Assembly: GCA_025331565.1 (NCBI GenBank)
Contig: JAFREQ010000027.1
Location: forward strand, 1,240,001 to 1,304,000
DNA length: 64,000 nucleotides
Reading direction: 5' to 3'
From: Holacanthus passer
Lineage: Eukaryota; Chordata; Actinopteri; Pomacanthidae
Part shown: piece by piece, positions 1 to 11,099 of the stretch
Layout: each line of letters begins with the position of its first letter
Numbering within the stretch: the stretch's first letter is position 1
Notes under the pieces: generated by a model
The model's database searches: none
What the model saw: only the letters and a program-made list of their open reading frames with translations
What the model was told of the DNA's origin: nothing
Position numbers and translations under genes: made by a program

Positions 1-3000
1 TTCTCTATTTTCTTGCCTTCTTTTGTTGAATGCTGACTCTGTGTGTGGGAGTGAACGTGTTAATGATGCCATTTCCTCACAATGTTTCCCTGTTTGTAAG
101 TTGGTTGTACACAGGGCTCTACATGCTATCAGTCACATGGCTGGGTAAGTGAAACAGATTTGGACTGCTGACTGCACATTCCCAGGCAGTCCCACATTTC
201 TTGTGCTGCTGGAATGTGTGACTTCTCAGACTCTTGATTCACATTCTCTTATGGGGCTCAGTGCCAGTATTGCACGTCAGATTGCAAGAATTTAAATCAA
301 GACTCTTCTCTTTTTTGTAAACCCTCTTCATTTAGTAACCCTAAATGCAGCACAATTGCAATTAAGAATTTCCTGTTCTTACTTTAACACAAATGTTCCA
401 TCCTTTTTGCAGCTTAAAGCCTGACATTGCGCAACATGGTTGTGCCACGTTCTTCCTTAGCTTAAAAGGAAAGACCTGATTCTTTCCTCTTCAGCTGACG
501 CAGCTCATTGGACAGTTAGCTCATTGTTGTTATTCCTCCCTCCCTTCCATGCCATGTTCGCCTGTATCCAGGATACTGAACTGTAGGGAAAAGACACGAT
601 GACATGCCACACCTTGCCCTTTCATGTGCCTGATTAATTTGCAGCCACTTTACTATTCTCAGTGCTCGAGTAGGCTCACACTATTAGCAGGCTTCTGTGC
701 AGAGTGTTTGCAGATGTTGGGTTGGATCATCTGGCTCAGAGACCCGGATCATCCCTGGATCAACAGCTGAATCTGTGCCATTAGGTTTTGTAATATAAGA
801 AGACTCTGACAACTGCAGCTCAATACAAAAACAGTGCTGCTCAGCAAATTTTGCTACAATGGGTCTTTATTTACACCCTTTTTTCAAAATGCATGTAATC
901 AGAGATGTGTCTCTACCCGACAGTCTGTTAATCTTGATGTCAGAGCGGACTGTCGGACAGGAGTCTGTCTTATCTGCAGTAGGTGGTTAGGCAAGTCTAG
1001 CTGTGCGTGTCTGTGCTGCCTGCTTGCATGCAGGCGTCATATGGCCTTTAAGTATTTATGTGTCTGTCACATGACACAACACTCAGTAAAGTCTTTGTCA
1101 CACATGCCAACATGAAATCCTGGTATAGTGCTTCACTTTGATCTATTTAATTTGTCACATTCTGGTTCAGCATATCAGAAATCTTTGCTTAAGTGTTCTG
1201 ACTTTTAAAAAAAAAAGAGCTTTACACCAAGCATTCTTCTTCAAGACCAGCTCTAACTCTTTGTAAAGATGCATACATTATAAAATGACCCATTGCGATC
1301 AAAGTAAAACATTATATCTTAATGAATCACATTTTTAGTATCTCAATTAAGACTTTAGTTAAACTAGTTTTGAAGAAACTTTTTTTTTTTTACTATTCTA
1401 TCAATGAGACTGTCTCAGGTGATTAAATCCCTCAACAGGCTCAGCACTGCCTGTCTTTTTATGGTCACATAAACCTTACATTTATGCATGTGCAGCTTCA
1501 GTGTTCTAGCATTCTTTCATTCATAGTCATAGTCTGAAATAGAATCAAATATATTTAGCCAGCTCTGAGGGGAGTTGCATTTGGTTGTTGGTAAAGACAT
1601 CATTTACTCAATACATTTGAACTGAACATGCTAGCATTTATATGAAATGTGCCTTTGATATAAAGCCCTGATTTAAACTCACTCTTTTTGCTCACACAGT
1701 GAAACCAGTCAGTCTGTTTAGACTTGACCCAGATCCTGTTACCTGGTGATCCAGTCGCTTTTTGCATTATTTACACACTGGTCAAAGTCCACCTATAGTT
1801 TAAGGATCTTGTTCAAAGATGGAAATTTAGATCTATTGATTATCATCCATTTTTCTGTGCTGCTTACCCCCCTTTGACAGACGTAACACTAATCAACATT
1901 AACCAGCTTTACCCTGTTAGACCTTGCAAAGCTTTATAGCAGTTAGGTTAGTGTCCTAGTTCCCGAGTCCACAGTGATTAGGCCACAGAAAATGTACTGA
2001 AAATAGCAGCACAGCTGTATCTTAAGCCTGCAACTACAGGCGGCCAATGTATTCCAGCCTGAACAAAACTGATGTTGCCATAAACTGTTGTCTCCACCCT
2101 GTGGCTTGTTACAAGCCAACATGGAAATGTGCAGCTTAGCAAGCCTGTGTGTCGCTGTGTCATTTCAAGCTAGAGGCACGATTAAGAGATACTATGACTT
2201 ATATTGTCATAAAGATTATAACAGGTCTGTCCACATGGTTTTTAATTATAATCAGGGCCAAGAAGAATTTTGTTCCACACATGTTCCTGCATCACAACAT
2301 TTTCCAGGTCAGACCACAAAATGACTAGTTATAAACCCTGACACACAGGTTTTAATGTGGTCTGAAATAATTCACTGTAAAGCCTTGTATTTGCTGGGAA
2401 ACACTGACAGGAACATGGTAGTGAGAACCCAGTTATTGTCTGTCTAAAGCACTGCTATGGAGAACAGCAGATGTGCGATGACTGGTTGATTCCATTATAC
2501 ACTAAACCTTCCTGACACACCTAAGATACTGTATTGACAATACTCCAGTAAACAAAGAATCTATGTATGTAAAGAGTGAAGATGGTGTAATGCTCTCGGT
2601 TACATATTCCATCCTGTTGTGTTGTAAAATGGGAGTGTTGAAAATGAATGTCAGTTGTTGCATCAGAACTTCCTGGTATCCTGGTAATGCTGCGTCATAA
2701 GTGACTTAAAGCTCACTAAGCTCTCCATCCTGTCCTGGAAATTAACAAAAGAAGAAGGAGGGTGGATTGGCCAGACTACAGGCATATTTATTAAAAAATA
2801 TTTGCTGAGATAGAACAAGTTAGATGAAATCTGTGTCATCATAAGCTTTTTGTTTTATCTATCTTTTTATGTTTTAGATATTCTAAAGTAAAATAATCAT
2901 AGTAATTAAAATAGTATTTGTTTACCTGATATCACACTGTCATGCCATCATTACATGACTCAACAGAACAACTATTATCAGTATTATGGTCCCTGCCCTT

Positions 3001-3159
3001 AATTTCCTCTGGCTGTGTCCACAAGATGGCAGCCCGCAGCTATTGTGTTCCACTAGTGGATCCTGAGTCCTCTTTTCTTAATGGACATCTCTGTCTTTTA
3101 ATTTGTTTTGAGGAAAGCTTTAAAAAATAACCTGCTTCATTTCACCACCCTCATTACAG
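1..3159 (+). other. Presumed ARFIP1 intron 1, no gene seen
   Basis: This stretch precedes the splice acceptor of the first coding ARFIP1 exon and is therefore most simply read as intron 1. Mammalian ARFIP1 also has a non-coding first exon far upstream of the start codon. I see only short open frames without coding character, A/T runs near 1207 and 1381, and no CpG-rich block, so the promoter and exon 1 are probably outside the window. The one regulatory-looking motif is the CTCF/YY1-like site at 3019-3033. Confidence 0.6.
3019..3033 (+). promoter_or_regulatory. CTCF/YY1-like motif
   Basis: The sequence CCACAAGATGGCAGC has one mismatch to the CTCF core CCASYAGRKGGCRS and contains AAGATGGC, the core of a YY1 site. 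It lies about 125 bases before the acceptor of the first coding ARFIP1 exon. A single short motif can occur by chance, so its use is inference. Confidence 0.3.
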
Positions 3160-3261
3160 GAAGGCACAATGGCTGAGGAGTCCCATAGAAGCTCAGCCGC
3201 TGAGATCCCAGTCACCAGCAACGGGGACCTGGATCAGAGCCCTGACACGGTGTTCCAGAGG
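3160..3261 (+). CDS. arfip1: ARFIP1 coding exon 1 (exon starts 3160, ATG at 3169)
   Basis: Nine bases of 5' UTR precede the ATG. It encodes residues 1-31 and ends in phase 0 at the donor AGG|GTAAGG. The following 325-base intron shows nothing else. Confidence 0.93.
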
Positions 3262-6200
3262 GTAAGGGTTTGTTCAGAGACGTTTGAGAAAAACATCTTT
3301 CAAAACTGCATAACTGTCTTAGACAATGTGAGTCTACTGGCTTCACAAACAGGTCAAAAGTCCTTTGGTTGAAAGATGGTGTCTTTAACAACAACAACCC
3401 TTGTTATGATGTCTGTGTCTTTGATACATCAAATATAACATCTTTAAATTGGCTCAACATAAAACAGTAACAACAAACAAGTATGCGCAATTTATGTCAC
3501 ATGAGGAAATTTAGAAAGTTCCCTGCTATTGTCTGCTAGGAAACACTAAACCTGTTAATATAATCCCTGTTTGAATTTTTTCATAGGACTCCTACCCCAG
3601 TGGCCCTGGGGCCCTAAACCTTTCAGAGTCCTGTATCAACTCCACCAACTTTGCTTCAACAACAGAGGGCATCATTGAATCAGGACCATACAAAGGTAAA
3701 ACATTTCTTTCCCCACCGTTGCTCTCTACTGTTTTCTCGCTCATTTAGAGTTTTGTGACCCAGCAGCTCATCAGAAAACCATCACGCCTTGTCAGCTTGT
3801 GACGTTATTTAATTGCTTTGCAGCATTCAGTGTTTGCAGAGTGTCTTTCTCTCCGTATATCCTCAGTGCTCCACTTTTGGTTTATAATCTCTGAAATTTG
3901 AAAGGCACTCATTTGAATTTGTAAAGGTGGACATCCAATTGAATTTATGTAATGAGTTTCCTCTGATCTCCAGGTTGTGACCCTCCTTTCCTTTTCATCA
4001 TCACGCCCTTGTTACAAATGCAAATAAAAATCTCCTCAGCTGTTGTAGCTCGTTTACAACAATGTTGCCATGGCTATTTTCCATGTTATTTACGCTGGTT
4101 GCGGTAGGCTTTTGTTCAGGAACACACTCATCCTGCAACATGGACAGATCCACCGTAATTTCAACAAATGCACAGGAAATCAACATCAATGAGAATTTCC
4201 CCCTTAAACTTGTGTTGGTGGGATGGTGAAATACTAATGAATCATAACTCTGAATATCTCCCAGGGTCAGCAAGCCTGCCCACATCTCCCGTGGCACCTG
4301 TAGCTCCCAGCTCGGCTGTTGCCAGCCGCCTGGCTCGCTCTTGCAGCGATAGTCAGGCTGAGAAAGGTACCCGCAGCGATGGAGTATAAATCCGATGAAT
4401 CAGTCACCATTTGCACACTGAATTAACCTCAGTCTATTGCACCCTTCTTGGTTTTCATCAGTTTCTTACCTGCTCCTTGTTCCCACAGGATGGGTTCCAT
4501 TCAGAATCAAACCTTTCTTCTTCTCCTTTCTCATTTATTGGCTCTCCAAAATTAACCTCTCAATAAGTCTGGGCTAATTGAAATAGTTTCCTGCTTTGCA
4601 GTGGCTAATGATCAGCGTTTACATACTGCTTAGTAGAGCTGCAACAATTAGTCGATCGAAAGGAAATTAATCACCAACTATTTTGAAGACGAGTGTTTGG
4701 ATTTTGGACCTTTGGTTGGACAAAAGAAGCAATTTGAAGACGTCATTTTGGGCTCTGGGAAATTGTGATGAGCATTTTTCACAATCGTTAGTTGCAGCCC
4801 TACTCCTCAGAGTCATTTTCCCAAGATCTAGATCTCAAGATTTCTAGATCCAATGCAACCTCTTGCCTAAAGCATTTGCTCGGCTTGGAAAGAAAACTGC
4901 TTTCACATTTGATCTCAGTGGGTTTTCCTGCTTGCAACCTTTGTCCTTGCAAAAGTTGGCACCCATAGTTGCTGTCTATAGAGCACCAGAACTGACAACA
5001 TGCAGTAAAAGGCTGCCAGACTAGTCAAAAATATAACTAGATACATCAATAGATAATTTTTAGTGAAATCATTCAAATGGAAATGATTATATAACTAGCA
5101 ATATTATTTATGGGTGTATTCAGCTTTATTTTTGACTTGTCTGATAACGTTTAGCTCCACTGTGTCAGTTTTGGATCTCGATTACTTTCAGCATTTCCCT
5201 TCTGTGCCTAAACCACAATTATTAAGCACTTTTCATCGCTTTTACTGTTTGAAATACTGTTAGTATTTTTAAAGTGGTAAGTCATGACTAATTGTGTTTT
5301 AATGTTGAATAATCATAGATGTCACCAGCTTCTTCTGTTGCTTCACCTTAGCGGTCTGTGTTGAAGTTTCAATTTTAATATGACAATCTCATTACACTGT
5401 TTGATTATAACACATGAATTGTACCTCCCTAATTTTCACCACAGGCCTTTAGCCTGCAAATCAAATAACTTGATCAGTCACTAAGTGAATCACTTTTGAT
5501 TGTCCAGGCGCAATGAAAGCACAGCCAAAGAGTGGAGCGGTGGTCCTTTCAGATGACTTAAAGAACCCAGCCATGGAAAAACTGGACCTCGTGAGAAAGT
5601 GGAGCATCAACACATATAAAGTAATCCTCTCTGTCCTTGATTTATTTTTATGTCCCTCCTCTACCCTGCTTCTTCTCTCTTTTTTTGTTCCACTCTTTAT
5701 CTTCTCTCAGTAATTAGGATGTTGGCAGAAAAGTGAAGCCCCAAACTGACCTACACAAATAATTGGTATCTTCTCTTTAGACTTTGTATTTTGGCTCCAC
5801 TTTGTCCCTCTGATTGTCTCTTTTACTGTCTCTCTGCTCTTTTTCTCTTGACTGAAAACAGTAGAAACTCCCAGCTGTCATATTTCAAAATGAACTCTTT
5901 CAGTGTGTGTTAATAAGCCTCCTGTCCTCGGCAGTGCACCAGGCAGATCCTGTCAGAGAAGCTGGGCCGGGGCTCCAGGACTGTAGACATGGAGCTGGAG
6001 GCTCAAATCGAAGTCCTCCGAGACAACAAGAGAAAGTACCAGCATGTAATCAAGCTGGCCCAGACGCTGGCCAACCAGCTGTCCCAGATGATGCAGACGC
6101 AGAGGCAGCTGGGTGATGCCTTTGCCGACCTCAGCCTTAAGTCACCAGAACTCCATGTGAGTCCATATACACAGGCATACATTAAAGGGAAGTAGTATGC

Positions 6201-7662
6201 GATCCTTACTAAATGCCCTGGCAGAGACTCATACAAAATAAGCATTGATTTGTGGGTAATCTGCTGGGTAAACATGTTTTCTGAGACGTTGCTCTGATCC
6301 CTAAGAATACTGTTTATTGTCACTGTTTAGTTTTATTTTATCCAAGCATCGCACACATGAAGTTACACACGGAAAGTTAATGGCTTAAAAGGCAGTAAAG
6401 AGTCATGCATAATTGAGGATTAGGGCCTCTTCTGCTCCCTCTGAGTCGCGTAATTGTGTTACAGGATTTATCAATATGGCTGCATGTTTCAAATATCAAG
6501 TGCATTCTGTTTTATATTCGAGTGAGTGCAGCTATTGTACATCACACAAATATATATCTGCAGTACCAGTCAAAGGTTTGGGCACAGTTTCCTGTTTACA
6601 CGAATGAATACGCGTGTCCAAACTTTTGACTGGTACTGTATGTATTTTATATCTTGGACATTGATGCTCTTGTTGAAATATATATTGTTGAATACTGTGT
6701 GGTGCTGTCACCCACAGTTGTTTTAATCACTGTAGACAACATTATCAAATAAGCCAAGTTCTGTGATTAACATTTTTAAATCTGTTCTTTAGGAGGAGTT
6801 TGGTTACAATGCTGACACCCAAAGGCTTTTGTCCAAAAATGGAGAGACACTGCTGGGTGCCATCAACTTTTTCATCTCCAGTGTTAACACACTGGTGGAC
6901 AAAACAATCGAAGACACCATGCTTAACATCAAACAGTATGAATTTGCCAGGTAGGTAATGCATCATCATATGTGTTTATTGTGCCTGTCACCATACCTTT
7001 GTCTAATCAGAAGCTCTTCAAAGAAACCCTACAGTCCTTGCCTTTAAATTAAAAAAGAGACATTGTCAGAAGTCTTATTGGTGATAAATAAAGTTTGTGA
7101 TTTGTTTTGACTTCTACAAGAGCAAAATTTGCCATCTGAAGTTACCAGAGAACTTCTTTAGTAGGAACAAGTTTGCTACATGCATGATGTACACACGTTA
7201 CATATTTCTAATGCTGTTTCGATAATGACACACGTCTAGGGTTGAGTATGATGCGTACCGTACTGATTTGGAAGAGCTGAATCTGGGGCCACGTGATGCC
7301 ACCACCATGCCCAAGATCGAGCAGTCCCAGCAGCAGTTCCAGATCCACCGTGAGAAGTATGAGAGGATGCGAAACGACGTCTCCATCAAGCTGAAGTTCC
7401 TGGAAGAGAACAAGGTCGGCTAGAGGCTTGTTTTACTCTACCTGCGCCAACATATTGGATTTCATTGTGCTCATCATCTCTTTATCTTTTTCCTGCTCCC
7501 AAACAGGTGAAGGTATTGCATAACCAGCTCATCCTGTTCCACAATGCCATAGCTGCATACTACGCTGGAAACCAACAGCAGCTGGAACAGACACTCAAGC
7601 AGTTCCACATCAAGTTGAAAATGCCAGGTGGGGACAGTCCATCCTGGCTGGAAGAGCACTAA
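3169..7662 (+). CDS. arfip1: Arfaptin-1 (complete, 8 coding exons)
   Basis: Arfaptin-1 is a BAR-domain protein that binds GTP-loaded Arl1/Arf and Rac1 and PI4P at the trans-Golgi network, where it shapes membranes and controls secretory granule release. The coding exons are join(3169-3261, 3587-3695, 4265-4366, 5508-5620, 5935-6156, 6793-6950, 7240-7414, 7507-7662), all with GT-AG borders and consistent phase, giving 375 residues; human arfaptin-1 has 373. The start at 3169 gives MAEESHRSSAAEIPVTSNGD, nearly the human N-terminus. Residues 85-97 (AVASRLARSCSDS) are the amphipathic-helix region with an R-L-A-R-S-C-S serine site like that phosphorylated by PKD. The BAR domain runs from about residue 123 to the end, with KWSINTYK, EKLGRGSRTVD, LGDAFADLSLKS, LEELNLGPRDA and the C-terminal WLEEH. 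The start of the exon carrying the ATG follows a good acceptor (TTACAG). The paralogue ARFIP2 is excluded by the ARFIP1-type N-terminus and by the neighbours. Introns hold only repeats noted separately. Confidence 0.97.
3587..3695 (+). CDS. arfip1: ARFIP1 coding exon 2
   Basis: It follows a TTTTTTCATAG acceptor, encodes residues 32-67 and ends in phase 1. It contains TEGIIESGPYK, comparable to the EGVIEAG segment of the mammalian protein. This is the poorly conserved disordered N-terminal part, so homology support is weaker than for later exons. The 569-base intron after it appears empty. Confidence 0.9.
4265..4366 (+). CDS. arfip1: ARFIP1 coding exon 3 (amphipathic helix)
   Basis: The exon has 102 bases in phase 1/1 and could be skipped without a frameshift. 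It carries the Pro/Ser-rich linker and the ASRLARSCSDS helix region that in arfaptins binds PI4P and is switched off by PKD phosphorylation. Skipping it would remove Golgi targeting, so alternative splicing here would matter. This is the exon that in human ARFIP1 resembles the segment absent from the 341-residue isoform (from memory). Confidence 0.9.
4633..4802 (+). repeat. Dispersed repeat, 'GCTGCAAC...GTTGCAGCCC' family (copy 1)
   Basis: The copy begins AGAGCTGCAACAATTAGTCGAT and ends GTTAGTTGCAGCCCTA, with complementary ends. The same family recurs near 14820, 19716, 21105, 32520, 40112, 43900 and 49870. The inverted ends suggest a non-autonomous DNA transposon; I recognise it as common in teleosts but cannot name the superfamily from sequence alone. 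It lies in ARFIP1 intron 3. Confidence 0.75.
5508..5620 (+). CDS. arfip1: ARFIP1 coding exon 4
   Basis: It encodes residues 102-139, including NPAMEKLDLVRKWSINTYK, the well-conserved lead-in to the BAR domain. It runs from phase 1 to phase 0. Confidence 0.95.
5935..6156 (+). CDS. arfip1: ARFIP1 coding exon 5 (BAR domain helix 1)
   Basis: It encodes residues 140-213 (CTRQILSEKLGRGSRTVDME to LSLKSPELH) in phase 0/0. The basic and heptad-like pattern fits the first BAR helix. Confidence 0.97.
6561..6640. mobile_element. Miniature inverted-repeat element with Tc1-type termini
   Basis: The left end CAGTACCAGTCAAAGGTTTG and the right end CAAACTTTTGACTGGTACTG are near-perfect inverted copies with only about 30 bases between them. 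This terminus is, from memory, that of a Tc1-like transposon family widespread in fish. Only the ends remain, so it is a solo foldback remnant in ARFIP1 intron 5. Confidence 0.8.
6793..6950 (+). CDS. arfip1: ARFIP1 coding exon 6 (BAR domain)
   Basis: It encodes residues 214 to about 266, including EEFGYNADTQRLLSKNGETL and NFFISSVNTLVDKTIED. It ends in phase 2 at CCAG|GTAGGT. Confidence 0.97.
7240..7414 (+). CDS. arfip1: ARFIP1 coding exon 7 (BAR domain)
   Basis: It encodes VEYDAYRTDLEELNLGPRDA and onward to LKFLEENK, ending in phase 0 at AAG|GTCGGC. The donor is weaker than its neighbours (GTCGGC), and the next intron is only 92 bases. Confidence 0.96.
7507..7662 (+). CDS. arfip1: ARFIP1 last coding exon
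   Basis: It encodes residues 325-375 (VKVLHNQLILFHNAIAAYYA to SWLEEH) and ends with TAA at 7660-7662. The Arl1/Arf-binding face of the BAR domain lies in this C-terminal third. Confidence 0.97.
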   Translation: MKVLHNQLILFHNAIAAYYAGNQQQLEQTLKQFHIKLKMPGGDSPSWLEEH

Positions 7663-8238
7663 TCCTTTTGAAGCCGTAGTGGCTCACTTTGACAGGAAAT
7701 GTCAAATTCTACAGAAACTACAGGAACCCCCCTCCTCCTACTTTCAACTCTACTGTCACTGCCTTTCAAACTCTCAGAACTGTAAATCTTTTAACTTGAT
7801 ACATAAAATGAAAAAAGAAACAGTCCCACAATCTGTTTTACTCCTGATGTTAATGTTATTTGAAATCATAGGAAACACACTTTTCTACAGTTTGACAAAT
7901 CTGTTGAACAGGAGTTGCTGCAGTAAACACATTGGAAACTGTAAATGGCCTTTTGTATTCCAGCATATGAATGTTGTATCTCAGCACGGCGGACATATTG
8001 TCTTTCTAAGGGCAGCTGCAGGATCAAAACAACTGCCATTTTACTCACATGACCGTTATCAGCTGACTGAAATGGGGACGAATGCTTTATGAAAGTGTAA
8101 TCAGGAAGTTCAGGAGACTCTGAACAGGAATTCTATAATAGTTTGACTTTTGCACCTGCTGTGATAAACGGAAAAATGGCATTCCGATTTCTGAATCATG
8201 CAAACCGGTCACTTTTACCAGCAAACTCTGATTTAAGT

Positions 8239-8674
8239 GGTAGTTTGACATTTTGGGAAATAACAGTTATTTGCTTTCTTGCTGACAATTAGATGAGAAG
8301 ATTAACACTGCTCTCATATTTGTTGGTTCAATATACGACCGCAGCTGGTTAGCTTAGCTTAGCATGAAGACTGGAAACGGGGAAACAACGAGCTTGGTTC
8401 TGTCCAAAGGCAAAACATTCTGCCTACCAACACGTCTAAACATCAATAATACAACAAAGTGTAAAAAATCAAGCTCTGGTTTTATTGGAGGTTATGTGCC
8501 TCAGGACAGAGCCAGGCTAGCTATTTTCATCTGATTCCAGTCTTTATGCTAAGCTAAGCTAACCAGCTGCAGGCTGTAGCTTCACATTTAACACGCAGAC
8601 ATGAGAACATCGATCTTCTCATCTAACACTCAGCAAGAAACCAAATCAGAATATTTCCCAAAGTGTCCTTTAAA
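8239..8674. mobile_element. Foldback (long inverted-repeat) element in ARFIP1 3' UTR
   Basis: The left arm GACATTTTGGGAAATAACAG (from 8247) pairs with the right arm ending TATTTCCCAAAGTGTC; further in, AGATGAGAAGATT pairs with GATCTTCTCATCT, and GCAGCTGGTTAGCTTAGCTT with AAGCTAAGCTAACCAGCTGC. The arms are imperfect but long, together about 100 bases. I recognise this as a repeat common in percomorph genomes; other copies are near 22125 and 46182. Confidence 0.8.
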
Positions 8675-8998
8675 TTGATGTTTAAAAGTCATATTGATGG
8701 CTGTTCACAACAAATGCTGTACCTTGTGATGTTGACATGATGCTACTTTTTATCAATATTGCCCTTTTTTTTTTTTTTTTTAGCATTTCCCTATTTTGTT
8801 TGCATTCTTGGCATATGACTGAATGGGTAAAAGCATTCTCTTAAATTCTAGAGAAAATGAAGGACCAGCCTTATGTGACTAAATGTGCCTTTATTTCTTA
8901 AATCTGTTCCCCTCTTCCCCTCTGTGTTCTGATATCTGAAAAAACAAGTGCTCTCACTACCGGTTTCTGGGACCAACTCTGGAAGGAAGAGAATGGAC

Positions 8999-9001
<3 letters not shown>

Positions 9002-9043
<42 letters not shown>
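9002..9043. repeat. (CA)n microsatellite
   Basis: A run of about 21 CA units in the ARFIP1 3' UTR, probably length-variable. Confidence 0.98.
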
Positions 9044-9045
<2 letters not shown>

Positions 9046-9742
9046 AGGACGTACAGTTAGTCTGTACAACTTGTACAACATGTTAAAACACTCCACACAA
9101 CACAAAATGATAGCTGTGTTAAAAAAAAATACTCAGTAACTTCAGAAAGTCTAAATGTATTTTAAGACTTCTCAAAGATATTTATCCATATTGCACATAT
9201 GCACATTTATGCATTTGAGACTAATTACAAAAAAAACTTGTAAGAACTGTATGAAATGTAAGGTGAAAACCAAAACGCAATTAACTTGAGAAACTTTTTT
9301 GTCTTTTGTAAAACTGAAAGACCAGCATCTTTTGCCTGTGCTGCTAACAGTTTCTTTCACTGGGCTGTATAAAAGTATATTTTTCAAAGAGGACAGATTG
9401 TACGCTGGTATTGATTTCCAGCTGTCACGTCCTCACTTTGTTGATTTGTACTTTTCCTATGGCTCACCATAGCAGTTTGAGAGTGTGAATCTTGTACAAC
9501 AATCTCTTGTTTCCCTGAAATAGATGGATATATATTTGTAATTTCTCTATTTTACCTTGAGTATGTAGTCTATGACCAATGCTGCCATTTGGCTTTGTCT
9601 TTTTTTTTTTTTTCCTGAAGACCTACAGAATGATGTGCTAGTACTAGTATGTGCTAGTGGATCTGTACCTTTATTATAATGAAACATTAACAAGTGTTGA
9701 GTTAAGGAAGGATTCTGAATGTTGTGTAACCTGTTTGGGGAA

Positions 9743-9748
9743 AATAAA
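9743..9748 (+). terminator. arfip1: ARFIP1 poly(A) signal AATAAA
   Basis: AATAAA is followed about 20-40 bases later by T-rich and GT-containing sequence (TTTCTTTTCTTTAAG, then GGTTGTTTTTTGAGGG), the usual cleavage-site context. Confidence 0.75.
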
Positions 9749-9770
9749 AGTTTCTTTTCTTTAAGCATCT

Positions 9771-11099
9771 TCAGAGGTTGTTTTTTGAGGGTTTGAAAAG
9801 TCACCACAAGGGGCCAAGAAAAGCTTCTGACACACCCAATGAGAATTTACAGTTTTATTTCAAGTAAACCTGCTCTGCATTCATCCTGTTGTTTTGTCAA
9901 CCTGTCCCTTCCCAGATAGACAGCAGTGGTGTTCTATTCTGTTGACATATGGATTCAAATGGACTTATGTTTACTCAAGTCCAGGTGCTTTTAGATTCCC
10001 CTTTAGATTTTCATAATCACAAACCCACCACACCCACAGTTATGCATTTGACAGGATCTGGTTAATCCTCAGAAAAGCCTTGAGGATGTTGATCACAGCC
10101 TCTGTGTTGTGTTTTATCTCTGGAGCTCTTCAGAAAAACCACAATAAACAAATAGATTTGCTTGAACCTGACTTAGAGCAGCAGGTTAATGTTTTTCAGT
10201 GGAAGTATGTCAATGTCACTTCAAATGTACATATTTAAAAAGTTTTATAAGCTGAAAAAAATCCTACGGCAACAAGAGAAATTGTACTTATGTTAATACA
10301 GTAGTTGAAAATGTTTAACAAAAAAGGAAGCACCTATTTACTATTAAATGTATTTCATTCAAAGTTATTTTGTAGCTCAGATTAAATCTAGTTGACGATG
10401 TTTGTCTGTTGAATGCCAAATCAGCAAAAAGAGGACTAGGACATTAAATTATGACAATATAAAGCAATATAGCAAAAGTACAGATATATTATCATCATAG
10501 TATGCATTATGCAAAATGTGAGTGTTTCATGTGTATCACAATTTTTTTAACATCAGCATTGCTCTTATTGGTGTTGTTAGTGGAGTTAATTTGAACCACT
10601 GTCAATGCCTCTGAAATGTAATAGTGTAAAAGCTGAAATTTGAAATACTAGTATCTCAGAACCAGTGGTGGAAGAAATACTCAGATCCTTAATTTAAGTC
10701 AAAGAGCAATACCACAGTGCAAATGTACTCTGTTACAAGTTAAAGACCTGCATCCAAATTTTACTTAACCAAAAGTACAGAAGTATTATCATGAAAATGT
10801 CAAAATGTACTTTACATTTTAAAGTATGCATCATGCAAAATTACCACATTCAGAGTGTTATACTATTATAGATATACATTACATTTTTGGATTAACATGA
10901 GCATTAACCTGCAAGACATTTTACTGTTAGAGTGAGAGATTAATGTAGTAGGGAAAAAGTACAATACTTCCCTCTGAAATGTAGTATAAAGTTGGATAAT
11001 ATTGCAGTACAAGTAGATGAAATGTGTATTGAATTGCAGTACTTGAGTAAACGTACTTAGTTACTTTCACCCCAGCTCAGATCAGATTAATGTACCTGC
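9771..11099. other. ARFIP1-FHDC1 intergenic, repeat-rich
   Basis: No coding or RNA gene is seen. The right half is made of two adjacent pieces of one teleost repeat family (about 10370-10660 and 10663-11075). Confidence 0.6.
10663..11075 (+). repeat. Dispersed teleost repeat, 'CAGTGGTGGAAGAAATACTC' family
   Basis: It starts CAGTGGTGGAAGAAATACTC and ends TACTTGAGTAAACGTACTTA then GTTACTTTCACC, the outer parts being roughly complementary. I recognise the pattern (AGTAC motifs throughout) as an abundant fish non-autonomous element. A partial copy lies just upstream (about 10490-10660) and another near 44395-44580. Confidence 0.75.

Larger units (their letters stand above)
7663..9770 (+). other. 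arfip1: ARFIP1 3' UTR
   Basis: The first canonical poly(A) signal after the stop codon is AATAAA at 9743-9748; I found none between 7663 and 9742. If that signal is used the 3' UTR is about 2.1 kb and includes the foldback repeat at 8239-8674, a poly(T) run near 8766, a CA microsatellite at 9002-9043 and a second poly(T) near 9600. The open frame at 7628-8092 here is out of frame with the BAR domain and has no coding character. Confidence 0.75.

Noticed and set aside
7628..8092. 154-codon open frame after ARFIP1
   Set aside because: It begins within the last ARFIP1 exon in another frame and runs through the 3' UTR; no homology or coding character is seen.
9002..9043. CA repeat considered as a CRISPR-like or tandem array
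   Set aside because: It is a plain dinucleotide microsatellite in a vertebrate genome; no spaced direct repeats exist anywhere in the window.
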